Shown: positions 53,058-63,566, numbered from the stretch's first letter. The stretch: DNA of 64,000 bases from Isotricha intestinalis (GCA_023807065.1 JAJJLU010003468.1:39853-103852); one strand, 5' to 3'. Notes: generated by a model from the sequence alone, not told the origin. Numbers and translations: made by a program.

Positions 53058-54665
53058 ATGGGAACATGTTATTCAATAAATGAAAAAAAAGAAGATCGAG
53101 ATAAAATGGGAGAGAGTTTACCAAATCCGATAATACTATTTGATAAAAATGAAAAGATAAAATATGATAAAAGTGAACCAAGAATCAGTAAAAATATATT
53201 TTACGAAAATACAATCAGAGAAAATTCAAATAATGAAAAAAAAGAATTAATTGAATTAGAATTATTTTTTTCAATTTATGATATCAGTGACATTTCGGGA
53301 AAATATAAAATTAAATTTTCGTTAATTGAAAATGATAAAATAAATCAATCAGATGAAACAGAAGAACAAAACGGAGAAAAAATAGAATTTAAAAAAAGTT
53401 TAATTTTTAATTATTTTTTTGAAAAAAAACAAATTATAAAAATAGAGATTTATGAAAATAATAAAAGAATCACCAAAATGAATATTGCAATTGCAAACAT
53501 ACTTCAAAGAATAAATTTTATTTATTCTGAAAAAATTGAAATTGAAGAAAAAAAATTTGGAATTCTTGAATTAACTTTAGAAGAAACAGAAAAATATAAA
53601 TTTCAAAAATTAATTTCTGAATTTTCATTTGAATTTGAATTATATAATAATAATAATATTGAAGAATATAATGTTCAATTTGTAAAAAAAACAAATAAAA
53701 TTGATGTAAAAAAAGTAGATTTAAAAAATGAAAAATTTAAAATAGAAAAATACCAAATACCAACATCATCAATATGTGACTCAAAAAAAGATAAAATTAA
53801 CATAGTATTAAATAATACAAATCAAAATAATCAAATAGAATATTATTGTACATTTACAATAGAAGAAACAGAAAAAAAGAAAAAATTCATATTAAAGAAA
53901 AAATCATTTTTTATTAATGAAGAAATAGGAAAAATAACAATAATTCATAATGAAACAGAAAAAATAACATTTTTAGATTTATTAAAAAAAAAACTTAAAA
54001 TTAAATTAAATATTGCAATTGATTATACAGATTCAAATTTAGACCCACAAGATGAAAATTCATATCATTATTTCAAAAATGAATATCAAAATAATTATGA
54101 AAAATCATTATTGTCAATTGGAAATATATTAAAAAATTATAATTTTGAAGAAGTTTTTGATGTTTTTGGTCATGGGGCAATTTTAAATTATGAAGATAAA
54201 GTTAATCATTGTTTTAATATTAATTTACAAGAATCACCAAACATTCAATTTTTAGATTCTGTTATCAGAGCTTATAAACAATCTTTAAATTTAATAACAT
54301 TATTTCATCCTTGTCGTTTGTCTCAAATTCTAAAAAAAAATCTGGATTTAATTAATAATTCTTTATTTGAAAAAAAATATGAAAATAATTATTTTGTTTT
54401 ACTCTTTTTAAATAAAGGATATGTTATTAATGATTATAGTGAAACTAAAGAATTATTATATGAATGCTCTTTTAAACCTTTAAGTATTATTTTTCTTAAT
54501 ATAGAAAAAGAAAAGTCTAACAAAAAAGACATTGAAAATGATTTATTTGATTTGAATGAAAGAGATTTTGTTCAATTAATTGATTTCAAAGATGATTTAT
54601 CTTTTACAGAAGAAGCTTTAAGAAAAATTCCTAATCAAATTCTTGAATATTTTAACACAAATTAA
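53058..54665 (+). CDS. copine-like protein with degenerate metal site
   Basis: 535 aa. Begins MGTCYS, with Gly2 and Cys4, a plausible myristoylation and palmitoylation start. Two C2-like beta regions are weak (residues 65-180 and 185-310), followed by a copine-type vWA domain (about 315-525) starting KLNIAIDYTDSNLDP and continuing LSIGNILKNYNF and FDVFGHGAIL, the last matching the GFGA position of copines. Canonical copines have DFTxSNG and LTDG around the metal site. Here these are DYTDSNL and LNKG, so the second Asp is lost. It probably no longer binds metal in the normal way. A more typical copine lies 3 kb downstream (57706). The two could be paralogues. Confidence 0.85.
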   Translation: MGTCYSINEKKEDRDKMGESLPNPIILFDKNEKIKYDKSEPRISKNIFYENTIRENSNNEKKELIELELFFSIYDISDISGKYKIKFSLIENDKINQSDETEEQNGEKIEFKKSLIFNYFFEKKQIIKIEIYENNKRITKMNIAIANILQRINFIYSEKIEIEEKKFGILELTLEETEKYKFQKLISEFSFEFELYNNNNIEEYNVQFVKKTNKIDVKKVDLKNEKFKIEKYQIPTSSICDSKKDKINIVLNNTNQNNQIEYYCTFTIEETEKKKKFILKKKSFFINEEIGKITIIHNETEKITFLDLLKKKLKIKLNIAIDYTDSNLDPQDENSYHYFKNEYQNNYEKSLLSIGNILKNYNFEEVFDVFGHGAILNYEDKVNHCFNINLQESPNIQFLDSVIRAYKQSLNLITLFHPCRLSQILKKNLDLINNSLFEKKYENNYFVLLFLNKGYVINDYSETKELLYECSFKPLSIIFLNIEKEKSNKKDIENDLFDLNERDFVQLIDFKDDLSFTEEALRKIPNQILEYFNTN

Positions 54666-55156
54666 AACACAGATGGTTTTTTTGATTTGTTTATAAATAA
54701 TTGAATTAATTAATTATAAATTTTGCAATAATAAACAAATATAAATATTTTTCTAAATAAATAAAAAAATAAAAGTGAATAAAGTTTTTGTTTAAATTGT
54801 TAAAAATAATTACTACATAAAGAAATTCAATGTTTATTTTAATATATTACCTAAAAAGATAATATTAAAAATATTTGTAATATTTTGATATTAATTAGAT
54901 TAATTAAAATCAAAAAATTAGGGTTGTTTTCAGATAATTATTATCTTTTTTAATTTAAATTATAGTATTAATTATTTTTAAAAAAGTATTAACATTTTTT
55001 CATATTTTATTTAATTAAAAATATTAGAAATAAATATTTAAATCATATTAAATTTTTAATTCTTATAAATTTCCATATAAAAAAACTTAAAACAATTACT
55101 ATAATTAAAAAAAACATGTTATTAAAAAAAATAAATCTAAATTTAATTAAGTAAAA
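54666..55156. other. 491-bp spacer, nothing recognised
   Basis: AT-rich spacer between two plus-strand genes. It has no open frame of note, RNA-gene signature or repeat. Its 3' part should contain the promoter for the next gene. Confidence 0.6.
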
Positions 55157-56362
55157 ATGTTAAATAGACAAAAGAATCAAAAATCTATAAATAATCAAAC
55201 ATCAAAAATAAATAATAAAACTAATAATCCAAAATCAAGCAGAATAAATAAATTATCAGAAAATAAAAAAGAGAAAAATGAAAATAAAGATTTTTTAAAA
55301 CCAACAACAAAAAAAGAAAATATAATAAATGTAAAAAAAGAAATGAAAATAAAAAATTCAAAATCAATAATAAAACAAACATTAAAACCAAAAACAAACA
55401 ATAAAAAAAACAATAATAATAATCAAAATATTTATTCTTCAAATTTTATTCTTCCAACAAATGACACAGAAATAAAAGAAGAAGAAAAAATAAAAAAAAC
55501 TTTTTATGAAACTGAAAATTCAAAAAATGAAGAAATGAATTTATATTATTTAGGAAATTTATTTAGAACTTCCAATTTAAAAAGAACAATTATAATTGAT
55601 GGAAATGGAAATAATAATTTAAATATGAATAAAAATATATTAAATTTAGATAATAAAGAAAATAATATAAAAAGAAGTAGTTTACCTTTAAAAAATTATG
55701 AACCTTTTTCACATAAAAAATTAGAAAGTGAATGTTTAATAAATAAATTTGAAAATAAAAATAAATTAATTGATGAAAAAGATGAATTAAGATTAAAAGA
55801 ATATGGAATTATATTCAATTTAATTAATGATAATATTGAAGAAATGAAAAATATGTTTAAAAAGAATTCTCAAAGAGAAAATTCAAAAATTGAAAAAAAA
55901 ATAGAAATCAAAAAAGAACAAAATAATATTAAAAATAATAATATAATTTTCTCTGAAAAAGAAAAAGAAGAAATAAATAAAATAGGAAAAAAAAATGAAA
56001 TTTCATCTTATATTATTAAAGGGAAATCTTTTTTAGATTCTTCTTTTCAAGATGATTTTTATATTTCATTTACAAATAATCAAAATAATGATAATGTAAA
56101 TAATAATAATAATTATTCTTTTGAATTTAGTTCAATTATTTCTAATAATAATTCTATTAATGATAAAACTAGAAATATTTTCAATAATAATATAAATGAA
56201 GATTTAGAAAAAACTGAATGTGAAATCGATAATTTTGATAATGAAAATTATATTAATCAATTAAAAAATAATACTTTTAATCCTAGATTTCTTTTAGGTA
56301 AAAAAGATAAAAAATCAAATATGTTTTCAAAAAATGGAAAAGATAAGTGTATTATTTATTAA
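55157..56362 (+). CDS. Asn/Lys-rich protein ending in CaaX box
   Basis: 401 aa. Mostly Asn, Lys, Glu, Ser and Ile. The first 90 residues are highly basic and low complexity. The middle contains a better-conserved-looking part (about 180-235: NYEPFSHKKLESE, LRLKEYGIIFNLIND). The C-terminal third is Asn-rich. The very end, KDKCIIY, is a C-a-a-X box (CIIY) preceded by lysines, a typical context for a farnesylated or geranylgeranylated, polybasic membrane anchor. No recognised domain. With the CaaX-ended proteins at 11946 and 44285, it is one of three such genes in the window. Confidence 0.65.
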   Translation: MLNRQKNQKSINNQTSKINNKTNNPKSSRINKLSENKKEKNENKDFLKPTTKKENIINVKKEMKIKNSKSIIKQTLKPKTNNKKNNNNNQNIYSSNFILPTNDTEIKEEEKIKKTFYETENSKNEEMNLYYLGNLFRTSNLKRTIIIDGNGNNNLNMNKNILNLDNKENNIKRSSLPLKNYEPFSHKKLESECLINKFENKNKLIDEKDELRLKEYGIIFNLINDNIEEMKNMFKKNSQRENSKIEKKIEIKKEQNNIKNNNIIFSEKEKEEINKIGKKNEISSYIIKGKSFLDSSFQDDFYISFTNNQNNDNVNNNNNYSFEFSSIISNNNSINDKTRNIFNNNINEDLEKTECEIDNFDNENYINQLKNNTFNPRFLLGKKDKKSNMFSKNGKDKCIIY

Positions 56363-56609
56363 CATATGAAAAATATATATAAAAAAGAAGAAAAATTAAA
56401 AATTATAACTAAGTAGTTAGATTGTTTTCTTTTTATTTGGTAAATATAATATAGGTAAGTATAATATAAATAATATAAAAACTAAATTTTAATTTTTCCA
56501 AAAACATTGAAAAAATTTTTTTCAAATAAATTAAAAATTTGAAATTTAAAAAGATACAAAAATTATTGATTTTATATACAAAAAATAAAAACAAAATAAA
56601 TAAAAAAAA

Positions 56610-57638
56610 TTAACTATTTAAAATCTTATTAATTTTATTCTTTAATATCTCTAAAGAATACATTTTCCCTTTTGAACTTAAAGAAAAGATAATTAATAAT
56701 GTTTTAAATCTAAAAATAAATTTTCCACTGTTATAATAATCATTATTAAAATTATCAATATAATCATTAAATTTCTTTAAAGAAATTTTATTATAATCAA
56801 TTTCCAAAATAAAAACTAAAAGAAGTAAAATAAAAGTAATTAACAAACATTTAAAAGAATGATAAGAAGTATCTTTAGATAAATAATAAAAAGAAATTAA
56901 AGTAATAAAAGAAGGAATGACTAATTTTTTAAAAAAAAAATCAAATCTATTATTTAACTCTAAATTAATAAAATTATATAAATTAACAATAATAGACAAA
57001 TCAGAATTAGGAATTAAAGATTTATATAAAATATCTTCAGTTTCAAAATAATCAACATTAACAACAATAGCATAATAAAATATATTTTCTTCATTTTTAA
57101 TTTCATATTTTTCTTTTTTAATTACTTTTAAGGATAAATCTTCTAATAATTCAAAATTAAAAAATATATTATTCAATGAATCATAATTTAAAATATATTT
57201 TCCTAAATTAAATATTATTTTTTGAATTTTTTTCGAAGTTTTTGATATTCCATTATTAAATAAAAACCAAAAAGGAATTAATAAAGAATGTAAGATAAAT
57301 AATCTTAAAATAAATTGAGATATTTTTTTCTTTTCTTTTATTATTATTTCTTTTTCTTTCATAAAAGAAAAAGTTGCTGAAATAATAAAACAAAAATGAA
57401 TTAAAAATAATAAATAATATGTTGCATTTACTTTCCATTTTGAATATAAATTTGTACTTAAAATCATTTTTTTAATTGAATGTAATATTATTTCATTTCC
57501 TTTTCTAAAATCACTTTTTTCTATAAATTTATTTATTTTTTTCAATTTTGATAAATTATATATTGAAGATATTTTTTGACTTTCTTCTAATTGATCTGTT
57601 CTTTTAATAATAAAATATTTTTTCTTTATTTGAGACAT
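56610..57638 (-). CDS. four-helix membrane protein, unrecognised
   Basis: 342 aa. No signal peptide. The first 60 residues are basic and soluble. Two membrane segments come early (about 72-93 and 106-127) and two late (about 247-266 and 273-292), separated by a soluble domain of about 120 residues that includes IFYYAIVVNVDYFETED. Both ends are predicted on the cytosolic side. The pairing of two early and two late helices around a soluble middle recalls bestrophin-type or related channels, but I see no diagnostic motif. Head-to-head with the copine gene at 57706, with only 67 bp between the two start codons. Confidence 0.7.
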   Translation of the reverse strand: MSQIKKKYFIIKRTDQLEESQKISSIYNLSKLKKINKFIEKSDFRKGNEIILHSIKKMILSTNLYSKWKVNATYYLLFLIHFCFIISATFSFMKEKEIIIKEKKKISQFILRLFILHSLLIPFWFLFNNGISKTSKKIQKIIFNLGKYILNYDSLNNIFFNFELLEDLSLKVIKKEKYEIKNEENIFYYAIVVNVDYFETEDILYKSLIPNSDLSIIVNLYNFINLELNNRFDFFFKKLVIPSFITLISFYYLSKDTSYHSFKCLLITFILLLLVFILEIDYNKISLKKFNDYIDNFNNDYYNSGKFIFRFKTLLIIFSLSSKGKMYSLEILKNKINKILNS

Positions 57639-57705
57639 ATAAATTAAATAAAAAATATAAAAATAAAATAAGATTAAAAATATAGATTATTAATTGTATT
57701 AAAAA

Positions 57706-59244
57706 ATGGGAAATGATGAAATTAAAAATATGCAAGCTAAAAAATATTTTAATGATTTTACTTTAAATAAAGCATCATATAGAAACGCAAATGATGAACT
57801 TCATGAAGAAGTAAAATTATCATTTTCAATTCAAAATTGTCAATTAACTACAAAATATAGTTTTACAGTAAATTCAGTTTTAGAAAATAATCAAAATCAA
57901 TTTTTACTTTCATGTGATTCAAAAAATATTAATCATAATAATGAAATATTATTTGAAGAAACAATAATAATGAAATATTTCTTTGAAAAAGAACAAAAAT
58001 TAGATTTTACATTTTCCATAAATAACCAATCTTTTTTAATAAAAACAACACTTGGTGAAATTGTAGGTTCTCGGAATAATACATATATATATAAATTAAA
58101 TAATGAAAATACATTATTTTTAATAAAAGCAGAGAAATTAGAAAAAAATAAATCAAATATATTCTTAAAGTTCAATTTTGAGATTCAACCTAGTTATGTT
58201 TTAGATTATTCAATTCCCAAAAATAAGATTTTTTTCCTTATTTCAAACAACAATAAATTATATTCAAGTGAACCATTAAGTGATAGAGGTGAATTTCAAA
58301 TAATTGAAATTCCAATAAATTTATTAAAACCATCTTTTAATATTAAATTTTATGATTTTAAAAAGAAAATATTATTAGATAAAAATTATACTCCTGAAGA
58401 ATATCAAAATAATAAAAATGAAAAATTAAATTTATCAAAAAAGCGTATATATACAATAATAAACAAATCAAAAATAATAGAAAAATATTCATTTTTAGAT
58501 TATTTAAAATCAGGAGTATATTTAGGATTATCAATAGGAATAGATTTTACAGGATCAAATGGTCATCCATTAGATGAAGGAAGTTTACATAGAATAAAAG
58601 AAGGATATTTAAATGATTATGAAAAAGCTATTTATGCATGTGGAAATATTATTGCTTATTATGATTATGATCAATTATTCCCTGTTTATGGATTTGGTGC
58701 AATAATAAAAAATAGTAATAATAATCAAGCTAATATGTGTTTTCCTATTAATTTTAATTTAAATGATCCTAATATTTATACTATTGAAGGTGTTATTAAT
58801 TGTTATCATCAATGTTTGAGTAATTTAACTTTTTCAGGACCTACATATTTTTCTCCTATTATTAACCAAGTTATTAATTTAATTAAATTAAAAAATAATA
58901 ACTTACAATATCAAGTTTTAATGATTTTAACTGATGGTATTATTAATGATATGAATGAAACTGTTGATGCTTTGGTTGAAGGATCTTTTTTACCTTTGAG
59001 TGTTATTATTATTGGTGTTGGAAATGCCAATTTTAGAAATATGGAACAATTAGATGGAGATGAATATCCTTTGGTTTCTTCTCAAGGAAAAAAGGAATTG
59101 AGAGATATTGTTCAGTTTGTCCCTTTTAATCAATTTGCAAATAATCCTCAACGTTTAGCTCAGGAAGTTTTGGAAGAAATTCCAAGACAAATTGAAGATT
59201 ATTATATGATGAATGATTTATATCCATATAATTTAAAACAATAA
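57706..59244 (+). CDS. copine
   Basis: 512 aa. Starts MGNDE, so possible N-myristoylation. Residues 15-250 have C2-like beta patterns (ATK-type, LSFSIQNCQLTTKY), but the Asp residues that hold Ca2+ are not well conserved. The vWA domain at about 271-490 is clearly copine: GLSIGIDFTGSNGHP with D-x-T-x-S, DYEKAIYACGNIIAYYDYD, FPVYGFGAI, ILTDGIINDMNETVDAL, LPLSVIIIGVGNANF and MEQLDGDE. Copines are Ca2+-dependent phospholipid-binding proteins that carry signals to membranes. Unlike its relative at 53058, this one keeps both metal-site motifs. Its start is only 67 bp from the divergent membrane-protein gene. Confidence 0.95.
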   Translation: MGNDEIKNMQAKKYFNDFTLNKASYRNANDELHEEVKLSFSIQNCQLTTKYSFTVNSVLENNQNQFLLSCDSKNINHNNEILFEETIIMKYFFEKEQKLDFTFSINNQSFLIKTTLGEIVGSRNNTYIYKLNNENTLFLIKAEKLEKNKSNIFLKFNFEIQPSYVLDYSIPKNKIFFLISNNNKLYSSEPLSDRGEFQIIEIPINLLKPSFNIKFYDFKKKILLDKNYTPEEYQNNKNEKLNLSKKRIYTIINKSKIIEKYSFLDYLKSGVYLGLSIGIDFTGSNGHPLDEGSLHRIKEGYLNDYEKAIYACGNIIAYYDYDQLFPVYGFGAIIKNSNNNQANMCFPINFNLNDPNIYTIEGVINCYHQCLSNLTFSGPTYFSPIINQVINLIKLKNNNLQYQVLMILTDGIINDMNETVDALVEGSFLPLSVIIIGVGNANFRNMEQLDGDEYPLVSSQGKKELRDIVQFVPFNQFANNPQRLAQEVLEEIPRQIEDYYMMNDLYPYNLKQ

Positions 59245-59575
59245 AAAAAATTGTTTTTTTTGGGTTTGAAAAATTATATACGTTTTTTAAAAATTTAATG
59301 TTTAAGATTAATAATAAAGTTTAATAAAGATATATTAATATTTTAGTATTTGAGTTTAATATTGTGATAATATATATTGATATCAGTATTTTTAAGTATT
59401 TAATTCTTTAATTTTTTGGATTTAAATAAAAAAATTTTTAAGAAAAAAAAAATATATAATTTTTTATTAAAGAATCCATTTAAATTCTGAATTTCCATCT
59501 TCATTCTCATTAGATTTCTTATTAAATTTTTTTCCAAGAATTATAAGATTAAATATTTTTATTACTTTTTAAATA
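59245..59575. other. 331-bp convergent spacer
   Basis: Between two convergent genes. On the minus strand 59467-59537 could encode 20 ordinary residues ending in TAA (FNKKSNENEDGN within it). This could be a last exon of the coiled-coil gene, but I found no donor and acceptor that keep the frame. Otherwise nothing is recognised. Confidence 0.5.
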
Positions 59576-60946
59576 TTAATTATTTAAATTTGATATAAAT
59601 TCTTCTTTAGTTTTCCTTATTTCATTTACTTTATTTTTCCCATTATTTAATTGGTTTTTTAAAGATAATATTAAAGTATCTTTTTCATATAGTTTTTTTG
59701 ACATTGAATTTACAATTTGTCTTTCATCAAAATTTAAAGTATTTTTATTAATATTTTCAACTAATTGTTTTTTTAAATCTGATATTATTTTGTCTTTTTC
59801 TTTTAATTCATTCATTGTTTTAGTTAAACATTCTCTAATTTGTAATTCAGAATTTCCCGTTTTTGATTGCCCAAAAAAATTTTTATTTTGATTTAAAGTT
59901 TTAATTAAATGTTCTAATTCTTGAACTTTATTATTTAAATCATTTTCATCATTATAATCATCTAATTTTATTTTTGAATTTAATTTAGTTTTTAATTCTT
60001 TAATTTCAGTTTTTAATTTAAAATTTTCAGAAAATAATTTTTGGTTTTCTTCCATAAAATAATTTACTTGTTTAACTAAATATTTTGCAGCTTCTTCTTT
60101 TTTCTCTTTATTAAAAAACTCTGGAATTTGAATTAAAGCTTCATTTAATCTATTATTATAATTTCTTAAAATTTCATTAAAATTATCAATTTCAGTATTT
60201 ATTTCTGATTCAAAAACTTTAAAATCAATATTTGAATATAAATCTAATTTTGCTTTTAACCTTTTATTTTCTTCAATATAATCTTTTTCACTTAGATTTA
60301 AATTATTATTATCATTTAGTAAAGGAATATTTTTATATGAAGAATTATAAGCTTCTTTATAATAATTTACTTGATTTTGTAAAATTGAAATCATATTATT
60401 TTTTTCTTGAATGATTTTATTTGTTATTTCATTGATTTCAGAATTTGATTTATTTGGATTTTGAATTTGAAATAAATCTATTTGTTTTTCAAGTTCCGAT
60501 GAATAAACTTTTAATGAATTATATTTTGCCTTTAATTTGGAATATTCTTCACTTAATTGGTCAAATAATATTGAAATTTTATTTATTTGATTATTTTTTT
60601 CTTCTAATTCTTTTTTTAAGTCTTCTATGTTTAAGGAATTTATTTCGTTATTTTCGTTAAAATTTTTAAATGAGAGATTATTGCTTTTTATTATCTTTTC
60701 TTCTTCATTAAAATTATTATTATTTGATTTTTGAAAAGGAGAATTCAATTCATTGTTATTTTGTAAATAATTATTAGTTCTGAATTTATTATTTAAATTT
60801 TCAAATTGATAATAATTATCATTATCATTAATATTGTTATTAACTTTTTCAAAAAATTCTTTATTTTGAAAGTGATTAATTCTCGTTGGCATAATATAAT
60901 TTTCATTTACTAAACTAATTTTCCCATCTAAATTCATATTTTTCAT
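59576..60946 (-). CDS. long coiled-coil protein
   Basis: 456 aa. The first 110 residues are Asn-rich and probably disordered. From about 110 to the end the sequence is almost continuous heptad-like helix (for example LKKELEEKNNQINKISILFDQ), with short breaks. No motor, zinc finger or membrane segment is seen, so it is a structural or scaffold coiled coil, possibly centrosomal or ciliary, but the sequence does not decide it. Head-to-head with the myotubularin gene at 61116 over a 169-bp spacer. Confidence 0.8.
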   Translation of the reverse strand: MKNMNLDGKISLVNENYIMPTRINHFQNKEFFEKVNNNINDNDNYYQFENLNNKFRTNNYLQNNNELNSPFQKSNNNNFNEEEKIIKSNNLSFKNFNENNEINSLNIEDLKKELEEKNNQINKISILFDQLSEEYSKLKAKYNSLKVYSSELEKQIDLFQIQNPNKSNSEINEITNKIIQEKNNMISILQNQVNYYKEAYNSSYKNIPLLNDNNNLNLSEKDYIEENKRLKAKLDLYSNIDFKVFESEINTEIDNFNEILRNYNNRLNEALIQIPEFFNKEKKEEAAKYLVKQVNYFMEENQKLFSENFKLKTEIKELKTKLNSKIKLDDYNDENDLNNKVQELEHLIKTLNQNKNFFGQSKTGNSELQIRECLTKTMNELKEKDKIISDLKKQLVENINKNTLNFDERQIVNSMSKKLYEKDTLILSLKNQLNNGKNKVNEIRKTKEEFISNLNN

Positions 60947-61115
60947 TTTGTAATTGTAAAATTATAAAAATAAATATAATAAAAATAATTATTAAATATA
61001 ATTTTAATTAAATTTAATTCATTGTTTTTGGTTTTCTTGAAATGGATTTTATCACCCCTTTTTAATTTAATTTTTGAATTTTTATTTTTTTATATATTAA
61101 TAAACTATTTTTTTA

Positions 61116-63137
61116 ATGGATGATTTTAATAAAGATATAATTACAAAAAATAATAACAATTCAAATAAAAGAAGAGAAAAATCAACTGATTCGGTGAGGA
61201 AATCAAGTCCATTTTTTTTTATTTCATTACCAAATTTTGAATCTCCTGAAATAAATTGTTTTTGTAGTTGTTCATTTAATAATAATGATTATATAAAAAA
61301 TGCAAATTTAATGATAGATGAATATATATTTCATATAGCATTCGATTCAAAAACAACAAATATACCTTTTAATCATGATTTCTTTACTTTTTCTCTTTTA
61401 AACATTAAAAGTTTTGAGTTAAAAAAAAATAAAATAGATATTAAAACAAAAGATTATAGAAAATTTTCCTTTAAATTAGCTAATAAAGACTATAATAATT
61501 TAAATGATATATTAAATAATTATAGTAAACCATCCTTTACAAAAGATTATAAAAATTATGCATTGTGGTATAAAACAAGATTTAAACCAGGGACAATAAA
61601 TGGATGGGATTTATATAAAATAGAAGAAGAAATAAAACTTCAAGAATTAAATTTGAAAAAATATACATTATTTAATAATAACTATAAAATATGTGAATCA
61701 TATCCAAAAAATATAATAATACCATCAAATTTTAGTAGAGAAGATATAATAAAATGCGCTAAATATAGAGCAAAAAGAAGATTTCCAATATTAACATATT
61801 ATTATAAAAAAAATGATTGTAGTATATGGAGAAGTAGTCAAACAATGTCAAATTTTGGTTTTTCAGATAATGAAAAAGAAATAGAATTACTAACAAAAAT
61901 TGCAGGAATTAAAAAATTAATTATTTATGATGCAAGACCAAAAATAAATGCTTTAGCAAATGTTCTGAAAGGTGCAGGATATGAAAATATTAATAATTAC
62001 CCAAATATATCAATGGAAATAAAATATTGTGATATGAGTAATATTCACTCTGTTAGAAATTCTTTAAAGCAATTTTATAAAAATGTAATTTATAATAGGG
62101 AATTAAAACCAAATGATAATTCTCAATGGATAGAATCAATAATAATAATGATAAAATCAGCTGAAAAAATATATAATTCAATTAAAAATGATAATAATGT
62201 TTTAATTCATTGTAGTGATGGTTGGGATAGAACAACTCAATTATGTTCTTTAGCCCAAATATTTCTTGATAAGAGATTTAGAACAATAAATGGATTTATA
62301 AATTTAATTGAAAAAGATTGGTTTAGTTTTGGTCATTTATTTTCCTTTAGATATGGTTATTATAATGAAAATGATATCGACAAAAAATTCAGCAAAGAAA
62401 ATCAAAGAAGTCCTATTTTTATTCAATTTTTAGATGCTGTTTATCAAATTGTTTCTCAAAATAATGAAAAATTCGAATTTAATATTAATTTACTTAAATT
62501 TTTAGCTGAAGAAGTTAACAACGGAAAATATGGAAATTTTTTGTTCAATAATGATTTTGAAAGAGATATTTTTAATGATAAAGAAAATACTGTTTCTATT
62601 TGGTCTGAAATTAAAAAAAATGAATCTATGTATAAAAATCATATTTATAAAGATAGTAATTCTCCTATTGAAATTAATTATAAAAGAATCAATGTTTGGT
62701 ATGATTATTTTTATAGGTTTGAAAAAAATAAACAAGAAAATATTTATATGAATAATGTTAAATTCAAAAAAATGGAAAATGAAATTTCTTCTTTAAAGAA
62801 AAAGATAGAATTCAATGAAAAGAAATTAAATTCAAAAAATAATAAAATTAATGATTTTGAAAATAAAATTCAATTAAAAAATAAAATTATAAAAGAATTT
62901 GCAGATTTAATAAATAATTCTAAATTAGATATTTCAAAATTATCAAAAGAAGCTCAAAATATATTAAAAGAAAATGCTAAAAGTGATTCTTATGTTGTGA
63001 TAAATAATAAAGAATCAAAAGATTCTATAGTTGATTTAATAAAACAAGGATATATAACAAAAAATAAAGATGATCCTTTAAGTCAAAATAGAAAAATCAA
63101 AGAAAATTTTGAAATTATAAATAATTATTTTGATTGA
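61116..63137 (+). CDS. myotubularin-family phosphoinositide phosphatase
   Basis: 673 aa. A PH-GRAM-like N-terminus (about 40-150) is followed by the myotubularin phosphatase domain (about 170-560). Family signatures seen are ALWYKTRFKPGTINGWDLY, FPILTYYYKKNDCSIWRSSQ and NALANVLKGAGYE, and the active site HCSDGWDRT with catalytic Cys366 and Arg372, so it should be catalytically active. Known substrates are PI3P and PI(3,5)P2. The C-terminal 110 residues are coiled coil (EISSLKKKIEFNEKKLNSK), as in many MTMRs, used for dimerisation. Ends with TGA. The PX protein at 41366 could read the same lipid that this enzyme removes. Confidence 0.97.
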   Translation: MDDFNKDIITKNNNNSNKRREKSTDSVRKSSPFFFISLPNFESPEINCFCSCSFNNNDYIKNANLMIDEYIFHIAFDSKTTNIPFNHDFFTFSLLNIKSFELKKNKIDIKTKDYRKFSFKLANKDYNNLNDILNNYSKPSFTKDYKNYALWYKTRFKPGTINGWDLYKIEEEIKLQELNLKKYTLFNNNYKICESYPKNIIIPSNFSREDIIKCAKYRAKRRFPILTYYYKKNDCSIWRSSQTMSNFGFSDNEKEIELLTKIAGIKKLIIYDARPKINALANVLKGAGYENINNYPNISMEIKYCDMSNIHSVRNSLKQFYKNVIYNRELKPNDNSQWIESIIIMIKSAEKIYNSIKNDNNVLIHCSDGWDRTTQLCSLAQIFLDKRFRTINGFINLIEKDWFSFGHLFSFRYGYYNENDIDKKFSKENQRSPIFIQFLDAVYQIVSQNNEKFEFNINLLKFLAEEVNNGKYGNFLFNNDFERDIFNDKENTVSIWSEIKKNESMYKNHIYKDSNSPIEINYKRINVWYDYFYRFEKNKQENIYMNNVKFKKMENEISSLKKKIEFNEKKLNSKNNKINDFENKIQLKNKIIKEFADLINNSKLDISKLSKEAQNILKENAKSDSYVVINNKESKDSIVDLIKQGYITKNKDDPLSQNRKIKENFEIINNYFD

Positions 63138-63566
63138 TATTTTATTTAACATATGATCAATTTTTCATAAGAAATACTAAAATTATTTTAGTGGGATTTT
63201 TATATTTTTATTTTCTAATTAGTTACAAATATGTTTTCATATATTTCTTTATTATTTATTATATTTTTGTTGATTAATTTATTAATAAATTTATATATTA
63301 ATCATTTAATAATTATAGCATTTTTTATTAAATATTTATTAAAAAATAATAAACAAATGAAGTTAGTAAAATTAAAATGAAGGTTAATATAATAAAAACA
63401 TCCTTAAAAAAAAAAAATTTCCTTATTGATTAAACTTTTTTTTTCAAACAAAGATAAATGTAATAATTTTCAAAAACAAGAAAACATAAATTTTGATTTG
63501 AATTAGAATTCAAAAAAATCCATTTTATAACATATAAATATCCCAAAAATATACAAAAATTAATAA
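63138..63566. other. 429-bp spacer, nothing recognised
   Basis: Very AT-rich region between two plus-strand genes, including long T and A tracts. No coding frame, RNA gene or repeat array is convincing. Confidence 0.6.

Noticed and set aside
59467..59537. A last exon for the coiled-coil gene on the minus strand
   Set aside because: The frame is open and ends in TAA, but no GTAA...AG pair joins it to the preceding stop-ended frame without breaking it.
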